A stretch of DNA of 64,000 bases from Nodosilinea nodulosa PCC 7104 (GTDB lineage: Bacteria > Cyanobacteriota > Cyanobacteriia > Phormidesmidales > Phormidesmidaceae), in contig NZ_JH976537.1 in NCBI RefSeq assembly GCF_000309385.1, forward strand, positions 4,055,785 through 4,119,784, in the 5' to 3' direction. The notes below the pieces were generated by a model. It was not told where the DNA came from. It worked only from the letters and a program-made list of their open reading frames with translations, and did not search any database. This document shows, piece after piece, positions 57,499 through 64,000 of this stretch; the first letter of the stretch is position 1, and each line of letters starts with the position of its first letter. Both the position numbers and the translations under genes were made by a program.

Positions 57499-57544
57499 AA
57501 GCTGCCCGACGGATGAAGAACCATACTCAGCCGCCGGGCAGCTT
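57499..57544 (+). other. Hairpin in psbB-psbT intergenic region
   Basis: 10-bp stem AAGCTGCCCG / CGGGCAGCTT, 26-nt loop, only 13 nt after the psbB stop. Without a T run it is more likely a 3' processing/stabilising structure or weak attenuator that would set the ratio of psbB and psbT messages. Confidence 0.6.
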
Positions 57545-57599
57545 TCCCGTAATCCTTGTAAACTAAAGACAATCTGGTTGAGTAGGAGCCTTTTTAACC

Positions 57600-57698
57600 A
57601 TGGAAGCTGTCGCTTACATCTTCATTTTTGCCTGCATCATTGGCACGCTCTTCTTTGCGATCGCCTTTCGCGAGCCTCCCCGTATTCCCAAGGACTAG
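57600..57698 (+). CDS. psbT: Photosystem II protein T
   Basis: 32 aa: MEAVAYIFIFACIIGTLFFA then IAFREPPRIPKD. One thylakoid helix at the PSII dimer interface. The family core AYxF(I/V)FAxIxGxxFFAIxFREPPRI is complete. Co-directional with psbB, as usual; GTAGGAG precedes at a distance of ~12 nt. Confidence 0.96.
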   Translation: MEAVAYIFIFACIIGTLFFAIAFREPPRIPKD

Positions 57699-57800
57699 TT
57701 CCTTTGAAGGATGTCAAAGCCGTGATGACTTTGTGATTACCATAATTGGGTAAGTCTTTCGAGTTATTGCGATTGTTTTCTCACAATTTAATTACTATAG

Positions 57801-57842
57801 AGGCAAGTCTTCTCTGCATCGGAGAGGCTTGCCTTTATTTTT
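57801..57842 (+). terminator. Rho-independent terminator of psbB-psbT
   Basis: AGGCAAGTCTTCTC/GAGAGGCTTGCCT stem with one or two mismatches, loop TGCATCG, then TTTATTTTT. About 100 bp after psbT. Confidence 0.85.
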
Positions 57843-57905
57843 CTCCAAGCTGCCCGTGCCATTGAGGGCAGCTTGGTCAACCGTCCTCCCATTGGGAGTG
57901 TGTCT

Positions 57906-58430
57906 ATGCATTGCCCGTTCTGTCAGCATCTGAACAACCGAGTGTTAGAGTCGCGATCCGCGGAGGGGGGGCGAAGCATTCGCAGGCGGCGAGAATGTCT
58001 GCGCTGTGAACGGCGGTTTACCACCTACGAACGCATCGAGTATGTGCCCGTCACCGTCATCAAGCGCAGCGAAGACCGAGAACTGTTTGAGCGCTCCAAG
58101 GTGCTGCGGGGCATTGTACGGGCCTGTGAAAAAACGCCAGTGTCGTCGCTAGCCATGGAGGCGATTGTTGACGACATTGAGGCTGAACTTCAGCAGCGCG
58201 CTACCCGAGAGGTGACCAGTGCTGAAATTGGCGAAATGGTGTTGGCTAAGCTCCAGGCAATGAACGAGGTCGCTTTTGTGCGGTTTGCGTCGGTCTATCG
58301 GCAGTTCCAGGGAATTCGCGATTTTGCCGAAACCCTCAGCCAGCTGAGGGACAAGCGATGCGATCGCCCCCCCGGTGAACCCGAAAATAGCCAGTCATCA
58401 GCCTATGTGATTTCTGCCCCATCCCTGTAA
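57906..58430 (+). CDS. nrdR: Transcriptional repressor NrdR
   Basis: 174 aa from ATG giving [20 protein letters not shown]; upstream in-frame starts give a nonconserved tail. Zinc ribbon CPFC...[22 protein letters not shown], then an ATP-cone domain ([20 protein letters not shown]). Represses ribonucleotide reductase genes in response to (d)ATP. Located between psbT and rps1, a conserved cyanobacterial neighbourhood. Confidence 0.95.
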   Translation: MHCPFCQHLNNRVLESRSAEGGRSIRRRRECLRCERRFTTYERIEYVPVTVIKRSEDRELFERSKVLRGIVRACEKTPVSSLAMEAIVDDIEAELQQRATREVTSAEIGEMVLAKLQAMNEVAFVRFASVYRQFQGIRDFAETLSQLRDKRCDRPPGEPENSQSSAYVISAPSL

Positions 58431-58506
58431 GGCAACAACCACAGGGAGTTCGCCGTGGACTTAACCAATCCTGACGGTGAGCTATCAACAACACCTCCTC
58501 TTCCGC

Positions 58507-58512
58507 TATAAT
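58507..58512 (+). promoter_or_regulatory. -10 box of rps1
   Basis: Perfect TATAAT; start would be near 58519, giving a ~134-nt leader for the S1 gene. No good -35 box. Confidence 0.4.
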
Positions 58513-58652
58513 TTTAATCCTGTGGGTTTATCGGGCTGTCTACGCCGGCACGCTGCTGCGTGGAGGTCGGGCTGTCACATATCTGAGTTGATTGTTTTGT
58601 ACGTCTACACGGAAACCGCAGTACTACGGAGAAATAATAGGACAACACTAGC

Positions 58653-59633
58653 ATGCTCAATCAGGACGTAAAGGACGCTGACATCGGGTTTACACACGAA
58701 GACTTTGCCGCGCTACTAGACCAGTACGACTATCACTTCAACCCAGGCGATACCGTCTCTGGCACCGTGTTTAGTCTTGAGCCCAGGGGTGCCCTGATTG
58801 ATATTGGTGCTAAAACCGCCGCCTATCTGCCCATTCAGGAGATGTCAATCAATCGGGTTGACCATCCCGAAGAGGTGCTGCGCTCTAACGAAACCCGCGA
58901 GTTCTTTATTCTTACCGACGAAAACGAGGATGGTCAGCTGACCCTTTCCATTCGCCGGATTGAGTACATGCGCGCCTGGGAGCGGGTCCGTCAGCTTCAG
59001 CAGGAGGATGCCACGGTGCGGTCCGGGGTGTTTGCTACCAACCGAGGTGGTGCGCTGGTGCGCATCGAGGGGCTGCGGGGCTTCATTCCCGGTTCCCATA
59101 TCAGCACCCGCAAGCCTAAGGAAGACCTGGTGGGTGAAGATCTGCCCCTCAAGTTTCTAGAGGTTGATGAAGAGCGCAATCGTCTCGTACTCAGTCATCG
59201 CCGTGCCCTGGTTGAGCGCAAGATGAATGGACTCCAGGTGGGCGAGGTTGTGCTGGGAGCGGTGCGTGGCCTCAAGCCCTACGGTGCCTTTATCGATATT
59301 GGCGGTGTCAGCGGTCTGCTGCACATCTCTGAGATCTCCCACGACCACATCGACACGCCTCACAGCGTGCTCAATGTCAACGACGAGATCAAGGTCATGA
59401 TCATCGATCTAGATGCCGAACGGGGCCGGATTTCGCTTTCCACCAAGCAGCTTGAGCCCGAACCTGGCGATATGGTGAAAAACCCTGACCTGGTTTACGA
59501 TAAAGCCGAAGAAATGGCGGCCAAGTATCGGGAAGCCATGCGTCGTCAAGCCGCCGAGCAGGCTGGCGAAGTTCTGGATGAACCTGAAGAGGCCTACGTG
59601 GAGGAAGAGGAAGTGGCGGTTGCCGTCGACTAG
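58653..59633 (+). CDS. rps1: 30S ribosomal protein S1
   Basis: 326 aa, three S1 (OB-fold) RNA-binding domains: about residues 30-98 (GDTVSGTVFSLEPRGALIDI), 115-185 and 195-265 (GEVVLGAVRGLKPYGAFIDI), then an acidic tail. Shorter than the six-domain E. coli S1, as usual in cyanobacteria and chloroplasts. Binds mRNA on the 30S subunit for initiation. Confidence 0.97.
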   Translation: MLNQDVKDADIGFTHEDFAALLDQYDYHFNPGDTVSGTVFSLEPRGALIDIGAKTAAYLPIQEMSINRVDHPEEVLRSNETREFFILTDENEDGQLTLSIRRIEYMRAWERVRQLQQEDATVRSGVFATNRGGALVRIEGLRGFIPGSHISTRKPKEDLVGEDLPLKFLEVDEERNRLVLSHRRALVERKMNGLQVGEVVLGAVRGLKPYGAFIDIGGVSGLLHISEISHDHIDTPHSVLNVNDEIKVMIIDLDAERGRISLSTKQLEPEPGDMVKNPDLVYDKAEEMAAKYREAMRRQAAEQAGEVLDEPEEAYVEEEEVAVAVD

Positions 59634-59641
59634 GCGGTGGC

Positions 59642-60004
59642 CTAGTCTAATGCCTCACTGAATGCTTCCAGCGCCCGCTCGACGATACTGTCGGGCGGGC
59701 GCCATCTGTATTGGCCCAGGTCAATGCGGCCCCGGTGGTCAAACTCAATCCCCTCGTCTTCGAGCAGGACGCGCTGAATATAGTCGGTGCCGTTGCGCCG
59801 GGGGGATTCAGAGACTTCACCTTTGGCGTTGATCACGCGCTGCCAGGGCACGTCAGCCATAGTCATATCAACGCGGTAGAGGGCATATCCGACCAGGCGG
59901 GGCTTCCCTATCAGCCCGGCTAATTCTGCCACCTGGCCGTAGGTGGCAACCTTGCCCCTCGGAATTTGGCGCACTACGGCGTAAATGCGTTCATAGGTGA
60001 GCAT
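59642..60004 (-). CDS. Alkyltransferase-like protein (ATL, MGMT DNA-binding fold)
   Basis: 120 aa. MGMT C-terminal helix-turn-helix (YGQVAELAGLIGKPRLVGYA) and the active-site region reads VPWQRVINAKGEVS: the PCHR(V) cysteine is Trp, and so it cannot remove alkyl groups. ATLs bind O6-alkylguanine and flag it for nucleotide excision repair. The extra ~20-aa C-terminus (PDSIVERALEAFSEALD) is unusual. 3 bp before the glgX stop, so it lies downstream of glgX in the same operon. Confidence 0.92.
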   Translation of the reverse strand: MLTYERIYAVVRQIPRGKVATYGQVAELAGLIGKPRLVGYALYRVDMTMADVPWQRVINAKGEVSESPRRNGTDYIQRVLLEDEGIEFDHRGRIDLGQYRWRPPDSIVERALEAFSEALD

Positions 60005-60007
60005 CGG

Positions 60008-62167
60008 TCAAGTCCCGATCCCCTTGGCACGAGGGCTGCGCAGCACTACCAGCGAAAAATCGGCGACGGCGATCGCGCTACCCGGCTTATAGGTTTGGCT
60101 GTCTTTGCTAAAGCCATTCGGCTCGCTGGTGTTTAGCACCGTCGACCAGCGCTCTTTTTCAATCTCCGTAGGAATCTGAAACTCCTGGGGATCGGCCTGG
60201 GCGTTGAAAAACAGCAAAAAGCTGTCGCCTACCAGCCGCTCCCCAGCGGCTTGAACGGCCATCAGTTCTTCGCCGTTGAGGTAGACTGCGATCGCTTTAG
60301 CCGAGCCATCATGCCACTGATCGGGGCCAATCTCGCTGCCGTCGGGGTTATACCAGCCAATATCGTGCACCCCAGACCCATGGATGGCCCGCCCCTGAAA
60401 CCAGTGACGGCGGGCGAAGGCAGGGTGGTCTTGGCGGAGCTGGATCAGCTGGCGAACGAAGGACAACTGATCCAGCTCCGCCGAGTCTAGCTTCCAGTCA
60501 AACCACGACAGCTTGCTATCCTGGCAGTAGGTATTGTTGTTGCCCTGCTGGGTGCGGCTAATCTCATCGCCACCCAGAATCATGGGCACCCCCTGGGACA
60601 AAAATAGCGTGGCCAGCAGGTTGCGCTGCTGTCGGTGACGCAGGGCCAAAATCTCTGGGTCGTCGGTGTCGCCCTCGGCCCCACAGTTCCAGGAGCGGTT
60701 GTAGCTCTCCCCGTCGCGGTTATTCTCGTGGTTGGCCAGGTTGTGCTTTTCGTTGTAGCTGACCAAATCCCTCAGGGTAAAGCCGTCGTGGCAGGTGATG
60801 AAGTTAATGCTGGCGTGGGGCCGTTTGCCGTTGGCCTGGTACAGGTCAGAGCTGCCGGTAATGCGAAAGGCAAACTCCCCTAGGCGGCAGTCGTGGTCGC
60901 GCCAGAAGTCGCGCATAGAATCGCGGTATTTGCCGTTCCACTCGGACCACAACAGGGGAAAGTTTCCCACCTGATAACCCCCTTCACCCAGATCCCAGGG
61001 CTCAGCAATGAGCTTAATGGTGGATAGAACCGGATCTTGGTGAATGATGTCGAAAAAGGCGGCCAGGCTGTCGACCTCGTAGAGCTCGCGCGCCAGGGCC
61101 GAAGCCAAGTCAAAGCGAAAGCCATCCACATGCATTTCCTGCACCCAGTAGCGCAGGCTATCCATAATTAGCTTCAGCACTTGGGGATGGCGCACATTGA
61201 GCGAGTTGCCGCAGCCGGTGAAGTCCATGTAGTATCGGGGAGCATCCTCGACCAAGCGGTAGTAGGCGGCATTGTCGATGCCCCGCAGGCTCAGCGTCGG
61301 CCCAAGGTGGCTGCCCTCTCCAGTGTGGTTGTAAACCACATCTAAAATCACCTCAATGCCTTCCCGGTGCAGGGCCTTGACCATTTGCTTAAATTCGTTC
61401 ACCTGACCACCGGCCTGCCCCGTGCTGCTGTATCCCCCGTAGGGAGCGAAGTAGTTCAGCGAGTCGTAGCCCCAGTAGTTGCGCAGCCCCGTGTTGGCTA
61501 AATGCCCTGGATATGCATGGAAGTGATGCACAGGCAACAGTTCCACAGCGGTAATGCCCAACTGGGTCAGGTGGTTAATTACGGCCTCGTGGGCCAGACC
61601 GGCATAGGTACCGCGCAGAGCCTCAGGCACCTCGGGATGGAGCTGGGTTAGCCCCTTAACGTGGGTTTCATAGATGACGGTGCGATGCCAGGGGATGTCC
61701 AGGGGGCGATCGCCCTCCCAGTCGAAGTTAGAATCGACCACCACCGCCTTGGGCATAAAGGCGGAACTATCCACCTTAGAGAAGGATAGATCTAGATTTT
61801 CTAGATCATCGGTGGCCTCTATGTCGTAGCTGAAAATGGCCGGATCAAACTGCACATCGCCATCTAGAGCGCGGGCGTAGGGATCGATGAGCAGCTTGTG
61901 GGGATTAAAGCGGTGCCCGGCTTTGGGGTTGTGGGGACCAGAGACCCGAAAGCCGTAGCGCTGGCCCGGCCCTACCTCGGTTAAATAGCCGTGCCAAACG
62001 TAGTTGTCGACCTCGGTCAGGGAGATACGAGTTTCCCGATCGCCAGCATCAAATAGGCAGAGTTCAACAGCCGTTGCATTCTCCGAAAACAAGGCGAAGT
62101 TGGTGCCCGTGCCATCCCAGGTGGCGCCGAGGGGATGGGGACGACCCGGCCAGACTTGCATTCCCAT
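60008..62167 (-). CDS. glgX: Glycogen debranching enzyme GlgX (isoamylase type)
   Basis: 719 aa. N-terminal CBM48 (HPLGATWDGTGTNFALFSEN), GH13 catalytic core with VDGFRFDLASAL (nucleophile Asp), IAEPWDLGEGGYQVG (acid Glu), FITCHDGFTLRDLVSYNEKH (transition-state Asp), NHTGEGSHLGP. Cleaves alpha-1,6 branches of glycogen/limit dextrin. ATG 62167 has AGGAAG upstream; an ATG two codons later is also possible. Confidence 0.97.
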   Translation of the reverse strand: MGMQVWPGRPHPLGATWDGTGTNFALFSENATAVELCLFDAGDRETRISLTEVDNYVWHGYLTEVGPGQRYGFRVSGPHNPKAGHRFNPHKLLIDPYARALDGDVQFDPAIFSYDIEATDDLENLDLSFSKVDSSAFMPKAVVVDSNFDWEGDRPLDIPWHRTVIYETHVKGLTQLHPEVPEALRGTYAGLAHEAVINHLTQLGITAVELLPVHHFHAYPGHLANTGLRNYWGYDSLNYFAPYGGYSSTGQAGGQVNEFKQMVKALHREGIEVILDVVYNHTGEGSHLGPTLSLRGIDNAAYYRLVEDAPRYYMDFTGCGNSLNVRHPQVLKLIMDSLRYWVQEMHVDGFRFDLASALARELYEVDSLAAFFDIIHQDPVLSTIKLIAEPWDLGEGGYQVGNFPLLWSEWNGKYRDSMRDFWRDHDCRLGEFAFRITGSSDLYQANGKRPHASINFITCHDGFTLRDLVSYNEKHNLANHENNRDGESYNRSWNCGAEGDTDDPEILALRHRQQRNLLATLFLSQGVPMILGGDEISRTQQGNNNTYCQDSKLSWFDWKLDSAELDQLSFVRQLIQLRQDHPAFARRHWFQGRAIHGSGVHDIGWYNPDGSEIGPDQWHDGSAKAIAVYLNGEELMAVQAAGERLVGDSFLLFFNAQADPQEFQIPTEIEKERWSTVLNTSEPNGFSKDSQTYKPGSAIAVADFSLVVLRSPRAKGIGT

Positions 62168-62401
62168 GGTGAGCGCGGCTTCCTAATAACTCCAGACAGA
62201 GGTGTAAGACTGAGTCGACTGTGTCTTCCCTAGGTTACCAGGCCTCAGTGACCAGCGTAGCAGCAGGTTTAGGTGCCCTAGCCTTATAAAACTTTTATAG
62301 TCTTGCAGTAGTATTGCCCTCATATATAGGTTGTCGATCTGATTCTGTATCGATTAATACTAATTGGCTTTATAAACTCGACAAGGTAGGAGTGGTTAGC
62401 A

Positions 62402-63169
62402 ATGCCTATTACAAAACGCTGTTTGGCCGAGTTTTTCGGCACGTTGTGGCTGGTGCTGGGCGGCTGCGGCAGCGCCGTTCTGGCAGGTAAATTTCTCGAT
62501 GGCAGCGGTGCCTTCAACTTGGGCATTGGTTTTTTGGGCGTCGCTTTAGCCTTTGGTCTGACCGTGCTGACAATGGCCTACGCTATTGGCCATATCTCAG
62601 GCTGTCACCTCAACCCAGCGGTGTCTTTTGGCCTGTGGGCCGCCGGTCGGTTTCCCAGTGGGGAACTGCTGCCCTACATCGCGGCCCAGGTGCTGGGCGG
62701 TATTGTGGGGGCAGGTATTGTCTACCTAATTGCCTCGGGGCAACCTGGGTTTGCCATCGACCCCTCTGTCGGCAACCCCCTCGCTACCAATGGCTTTGGC
62801 GCTCATTCTCCGGGTGGCTTTAGCCTGCTGGCCTGCTTCGTTTGCGAAATCGTAATGACTTTCTTTTTTCTGATGATTATCCTGGGCTCTACCGACTTTC
62901 GTGCTCCCGTTGGCCTGGCTCCGGTGGCGATTGGTCTATCCCTGACGCTGATTCACCTGATCAGCATTCCGGTCACTAATACCTCTGTCAACCCGGCTCG
63001 CAGCACTGGCCCGGCCCTGTTTGTGGGCCTTCCGCTGATTGGTCAACTGTGGCTGTTTTGGGTGGCTCCCATTCTGGGCGCTCTGCTGGCTGGCTGGGTT
63101 TATGCCACTTTCTTTGCCGATGCTAGCGAAAAGACCGCCCGCACTGATCAGCCAAACACGGTGGCCTAG
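62402..63169 (+). CDS. aqpZ: Aquaporin Z
   Basis: 255 aa, six helices plus two NPA half-helices: [12 protein letters not shown] and [14 protein letters not shown]. His after the HLNPA block and Arg following the second NPA form the water-selective ar/R filter. [18 protein letters not shown] start. Cell membrane or thylakoid water channel. Its last codons are part of the 186-bp tandem duplication. Confidence 0.96.
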   Translation: MPITKRCLAEFFGTLWLVLGGCGSAVLAGKFLDGSGAFNLGIGFLGVALAFGLTVLTMAYAIGHISGCHLNPAVSFGLWAAGRFPSGELLPYIAAQVLGGIVGAGIVYLIASGQPGFAIDPSVGNPLATNGFGAHSPGGFSLLACFVCEIVMTFFFLMIILGSTDFRAPVGLAPVAIGLSLTLIHLISIPVTNTSVNPARSTGPALFVGLPLIGQLWLFWVAPILGALLAGWVYATFFADASEKTARTDQPNTVA

Positions 63170-63512
63170 CCTCATTCCTTGGGGCTGATCCACCGATCCT
63201 ACTGCGGCGGTTTGGGAAAGGAAATTTGAAGCTTGAGACGCTAACGTTAGCCGGGGGATGTCCTCTCCCGGTTTTTTGAATTTTGAGATTTGAATGCTTA
63301 CCGAAGTTGATGACCACAGCTTCCACGCACTGATCAGCCAAACACGGTGGCCTAGCCTCATTCCTTGGGGCTGATCCACCGATCCTACTGCGGCGGTTTG
63401 GGAAAGGAAATTTGAAGCTTGAGACGCTAACGTTAGCCGGGGGATGTCCTCTCCCGGTTTTTTGAATTTTGAGATTTGAATGCTTACCGAAGTTGATGAC
63501 CACAGCTTCCAC
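63141..63512. repeat. Perfect 186-bp tandem duplication
   Basis: 63141-63326 and 63327-63512 are identical base for base. Each unit holds the last 10 codons of aqpZ, an intergenic terminator and the last ten codons of the convergent zinc-ribbon gene (CGSCGHQLR stop). Because 186 = 3 x 62 an artificial minus-strand frame runs through both. Confidence 0.98.
63250..63278 (+). terminator. aqpZ terminator (duplicated at 63436-63464)
   Basis: CCGGGGGATG/TCTCCCGG hairpin followed by TTTTTTG, preceded by palindrome CTAACGTTAG. The duplication gives a second copy in the same orientation. Confidence 0.75.
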
Positions 63513-64000
63513 AAAAGCGATCGCTGGGGTCTACGGCGGTGCCGCACTGGGGGCAGAATTTTTTGGCATTAGAGACATTGGTGTTGTCCATACTAAGGGT
63601 CATCTCGCCCATCCGCATAGTCATGGGGCTGGCTGACATCTCCATATTGCCCATTTTCATCGGGCCCATAGGAGCCATGGGGGCCATGGTCCCCATGGCA
63701 GAGCCAACCTCAGTGGGCTGGAGGGGAACGGCCCGTTCATCTGGCCACTGGGCGGCGTTATCAGACAGAATCTGGGTGCCCTGCACCTGCCAAATAAACG
63801 CCCCTTGAGCCGTGACGCAGCGAATCAGCACGCCGTCGCCCACCTGTACTGCCCGGGGCACTTCAGTCCATACACCCGTGAGAATCTGGGTGCCCGACTG
63901 CTGTTGCTGCCCGGGACCACTGCTAGCAAGGGTAATGACAGTGTTAGGGGCGGGGTTATCAAGATATATCTTTTGGTGGGGGCCAAGATTGTACTGATAG
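63484..64000 (-). CDS. Zinc-ribbon protein with Met-rich linker (5' end outside window)
   Basis: The frame stays open from its stop at 63484 to the window end, so the start is missing; a GTG at 63861 is internal. Visible order: YQYNLGPHQKIYLDNPAPNT, then ITLASSGPGQQQQSGTQILT, a small beta domain (VWTEVPRAVQVGDGVLIRCV, GAFIWQVQGTQIL), a Met-rich segment (AMGTMAPMAPMGPMKMGNME), and a C-terminal zinc ribbon FCPQCGTAVDPSDRFCGSCGH. Zinc-ribbon ends of this type mark many membrane-tethered or scaffold proteins. Role unknown. Confidence 0.75.
   Translation of the reverse strand, partial: YQYNLGPHQKIYLDNPAPNTVITLASSGPGQQQQSGTQILTGVWTEVPRAVQVGDGVLIRCVTAQGAFIWQVQGTQILSDNAAQWPDERAVPLQPTEVGSAMGTMAPMAPMGPMKMGNMEMSASPMTMRMGEMTLSMDNTNVSNAKKFCPQCGTAVDPSDRFCGSCGHQLR

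Noticed and set aside
62936-63547. Minus-strand 203-codon frame with internal 62-aa repeat
   Set aside because: Arises because the 186-bp duplication is a multiple of three; antisense to aqpZ.

Overview
The window is chromosomal DNA of a cyanobacterium. It carries psaA-psaB, psbB-psbT, psbM, cytochrome c6 (petJ), a tocopherol cyclase, cyanobacteria-specific families (DUF3120, the TIGR03279-type radical SAM/DUF512 protein) and very many HIP1-like GCGATCGC octamers. Gene content and the moderately high GC suggest a filamentous Leptolyngbya/Nodosilinea-like organism; that placement is inference. I saw no rRNA, tRNA or CRISPR array.

Layout. 1-1.5 kb: edge of an IS4-like transposase and an AT-rich Fic AMPylase. 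1.7-6.5 kb: an SDR gene lying between a histidine kinase gene and a degraded copy of that gene's 3' end; a cNMP-binding histidine kinase overlapping a receiver-thioredoxin reductase fusion; tsaB. 7-13 kb: a divergent basic/polar amino-acid ABC transporter (bgtB/bgtA), rpsD, a universal stress protein and a membrane adenylate cyclase. 13.1-14.2 kb: wreckage of a zinc ABC transporter (znuA and znuC both truncated, no znuB). 14.3-16.6 kb: an AT-rich island with a UPF0175/PIN toxin-antitoxin pair and a coupled HEPN + TPR-like gene pair, the best candidate for an undescribed system. 16.7-21.3 kb: psaA-psaB with a perfect 36-bp palindrome between the genes, and upstream a double-hairpin element that may be a small RNA or attenuator.

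22-32 kb: Nudix hydrolase, YgjP-like peptidase, tocopherol cyclase, SDR, GMC oxidoreductase, several unknown membrane or coiled-coil proteins and an alpha/beta hydrolase. A 6-kb part of this block is bounded by inward-facing copies of a short repeat. 32-35.3 kb: petJ with two downstream genes (a TPR lipoprotein-like/secreted protein and a His/Met-rich secreted protein) divergent from a BlaI-type repressor and an M56 protease, matching the PetR/PetP copper switch of Synechocystis; a GACN5GTC site lies between them. 35.3-43.6 kb: secreted protein, MoeB-rhodanese, JAMM protease, TolC-like porin, DUF512 radical SAM protein, UppP, DUF3120. 43.7-49.8 kb: FHA-adenylate cyclase, purL, purF, TMEM175-like channel. 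49.9-55.6 kb: ECF sigma factor with its YCII/DGPF partner, NDH-2, phosphopantetheinyl transferase, an orphan Anbu protease, psbM and a 2Fe-2S ferredoxin. 55.9-64 kb: psbB-psbT, nrdR, ribosomal protein S1, an alkyltransferase-like protein, glgX, aquaporin, and a Met-rich zinc-ribbon protein cut by the window end. A perfect 186-bp tandem duplication sits between the last two.

Themes: photosystem genes dispersed as usual in cyanobacteria; two cAMP cyclases of different class III subtypes plus a cNMP-binding kinase, suggesting cAMP signalling; a copper-responsive electron carrier switch; and local genome decay and insertion at 0-2.7 kb and 13-16.6 kb.
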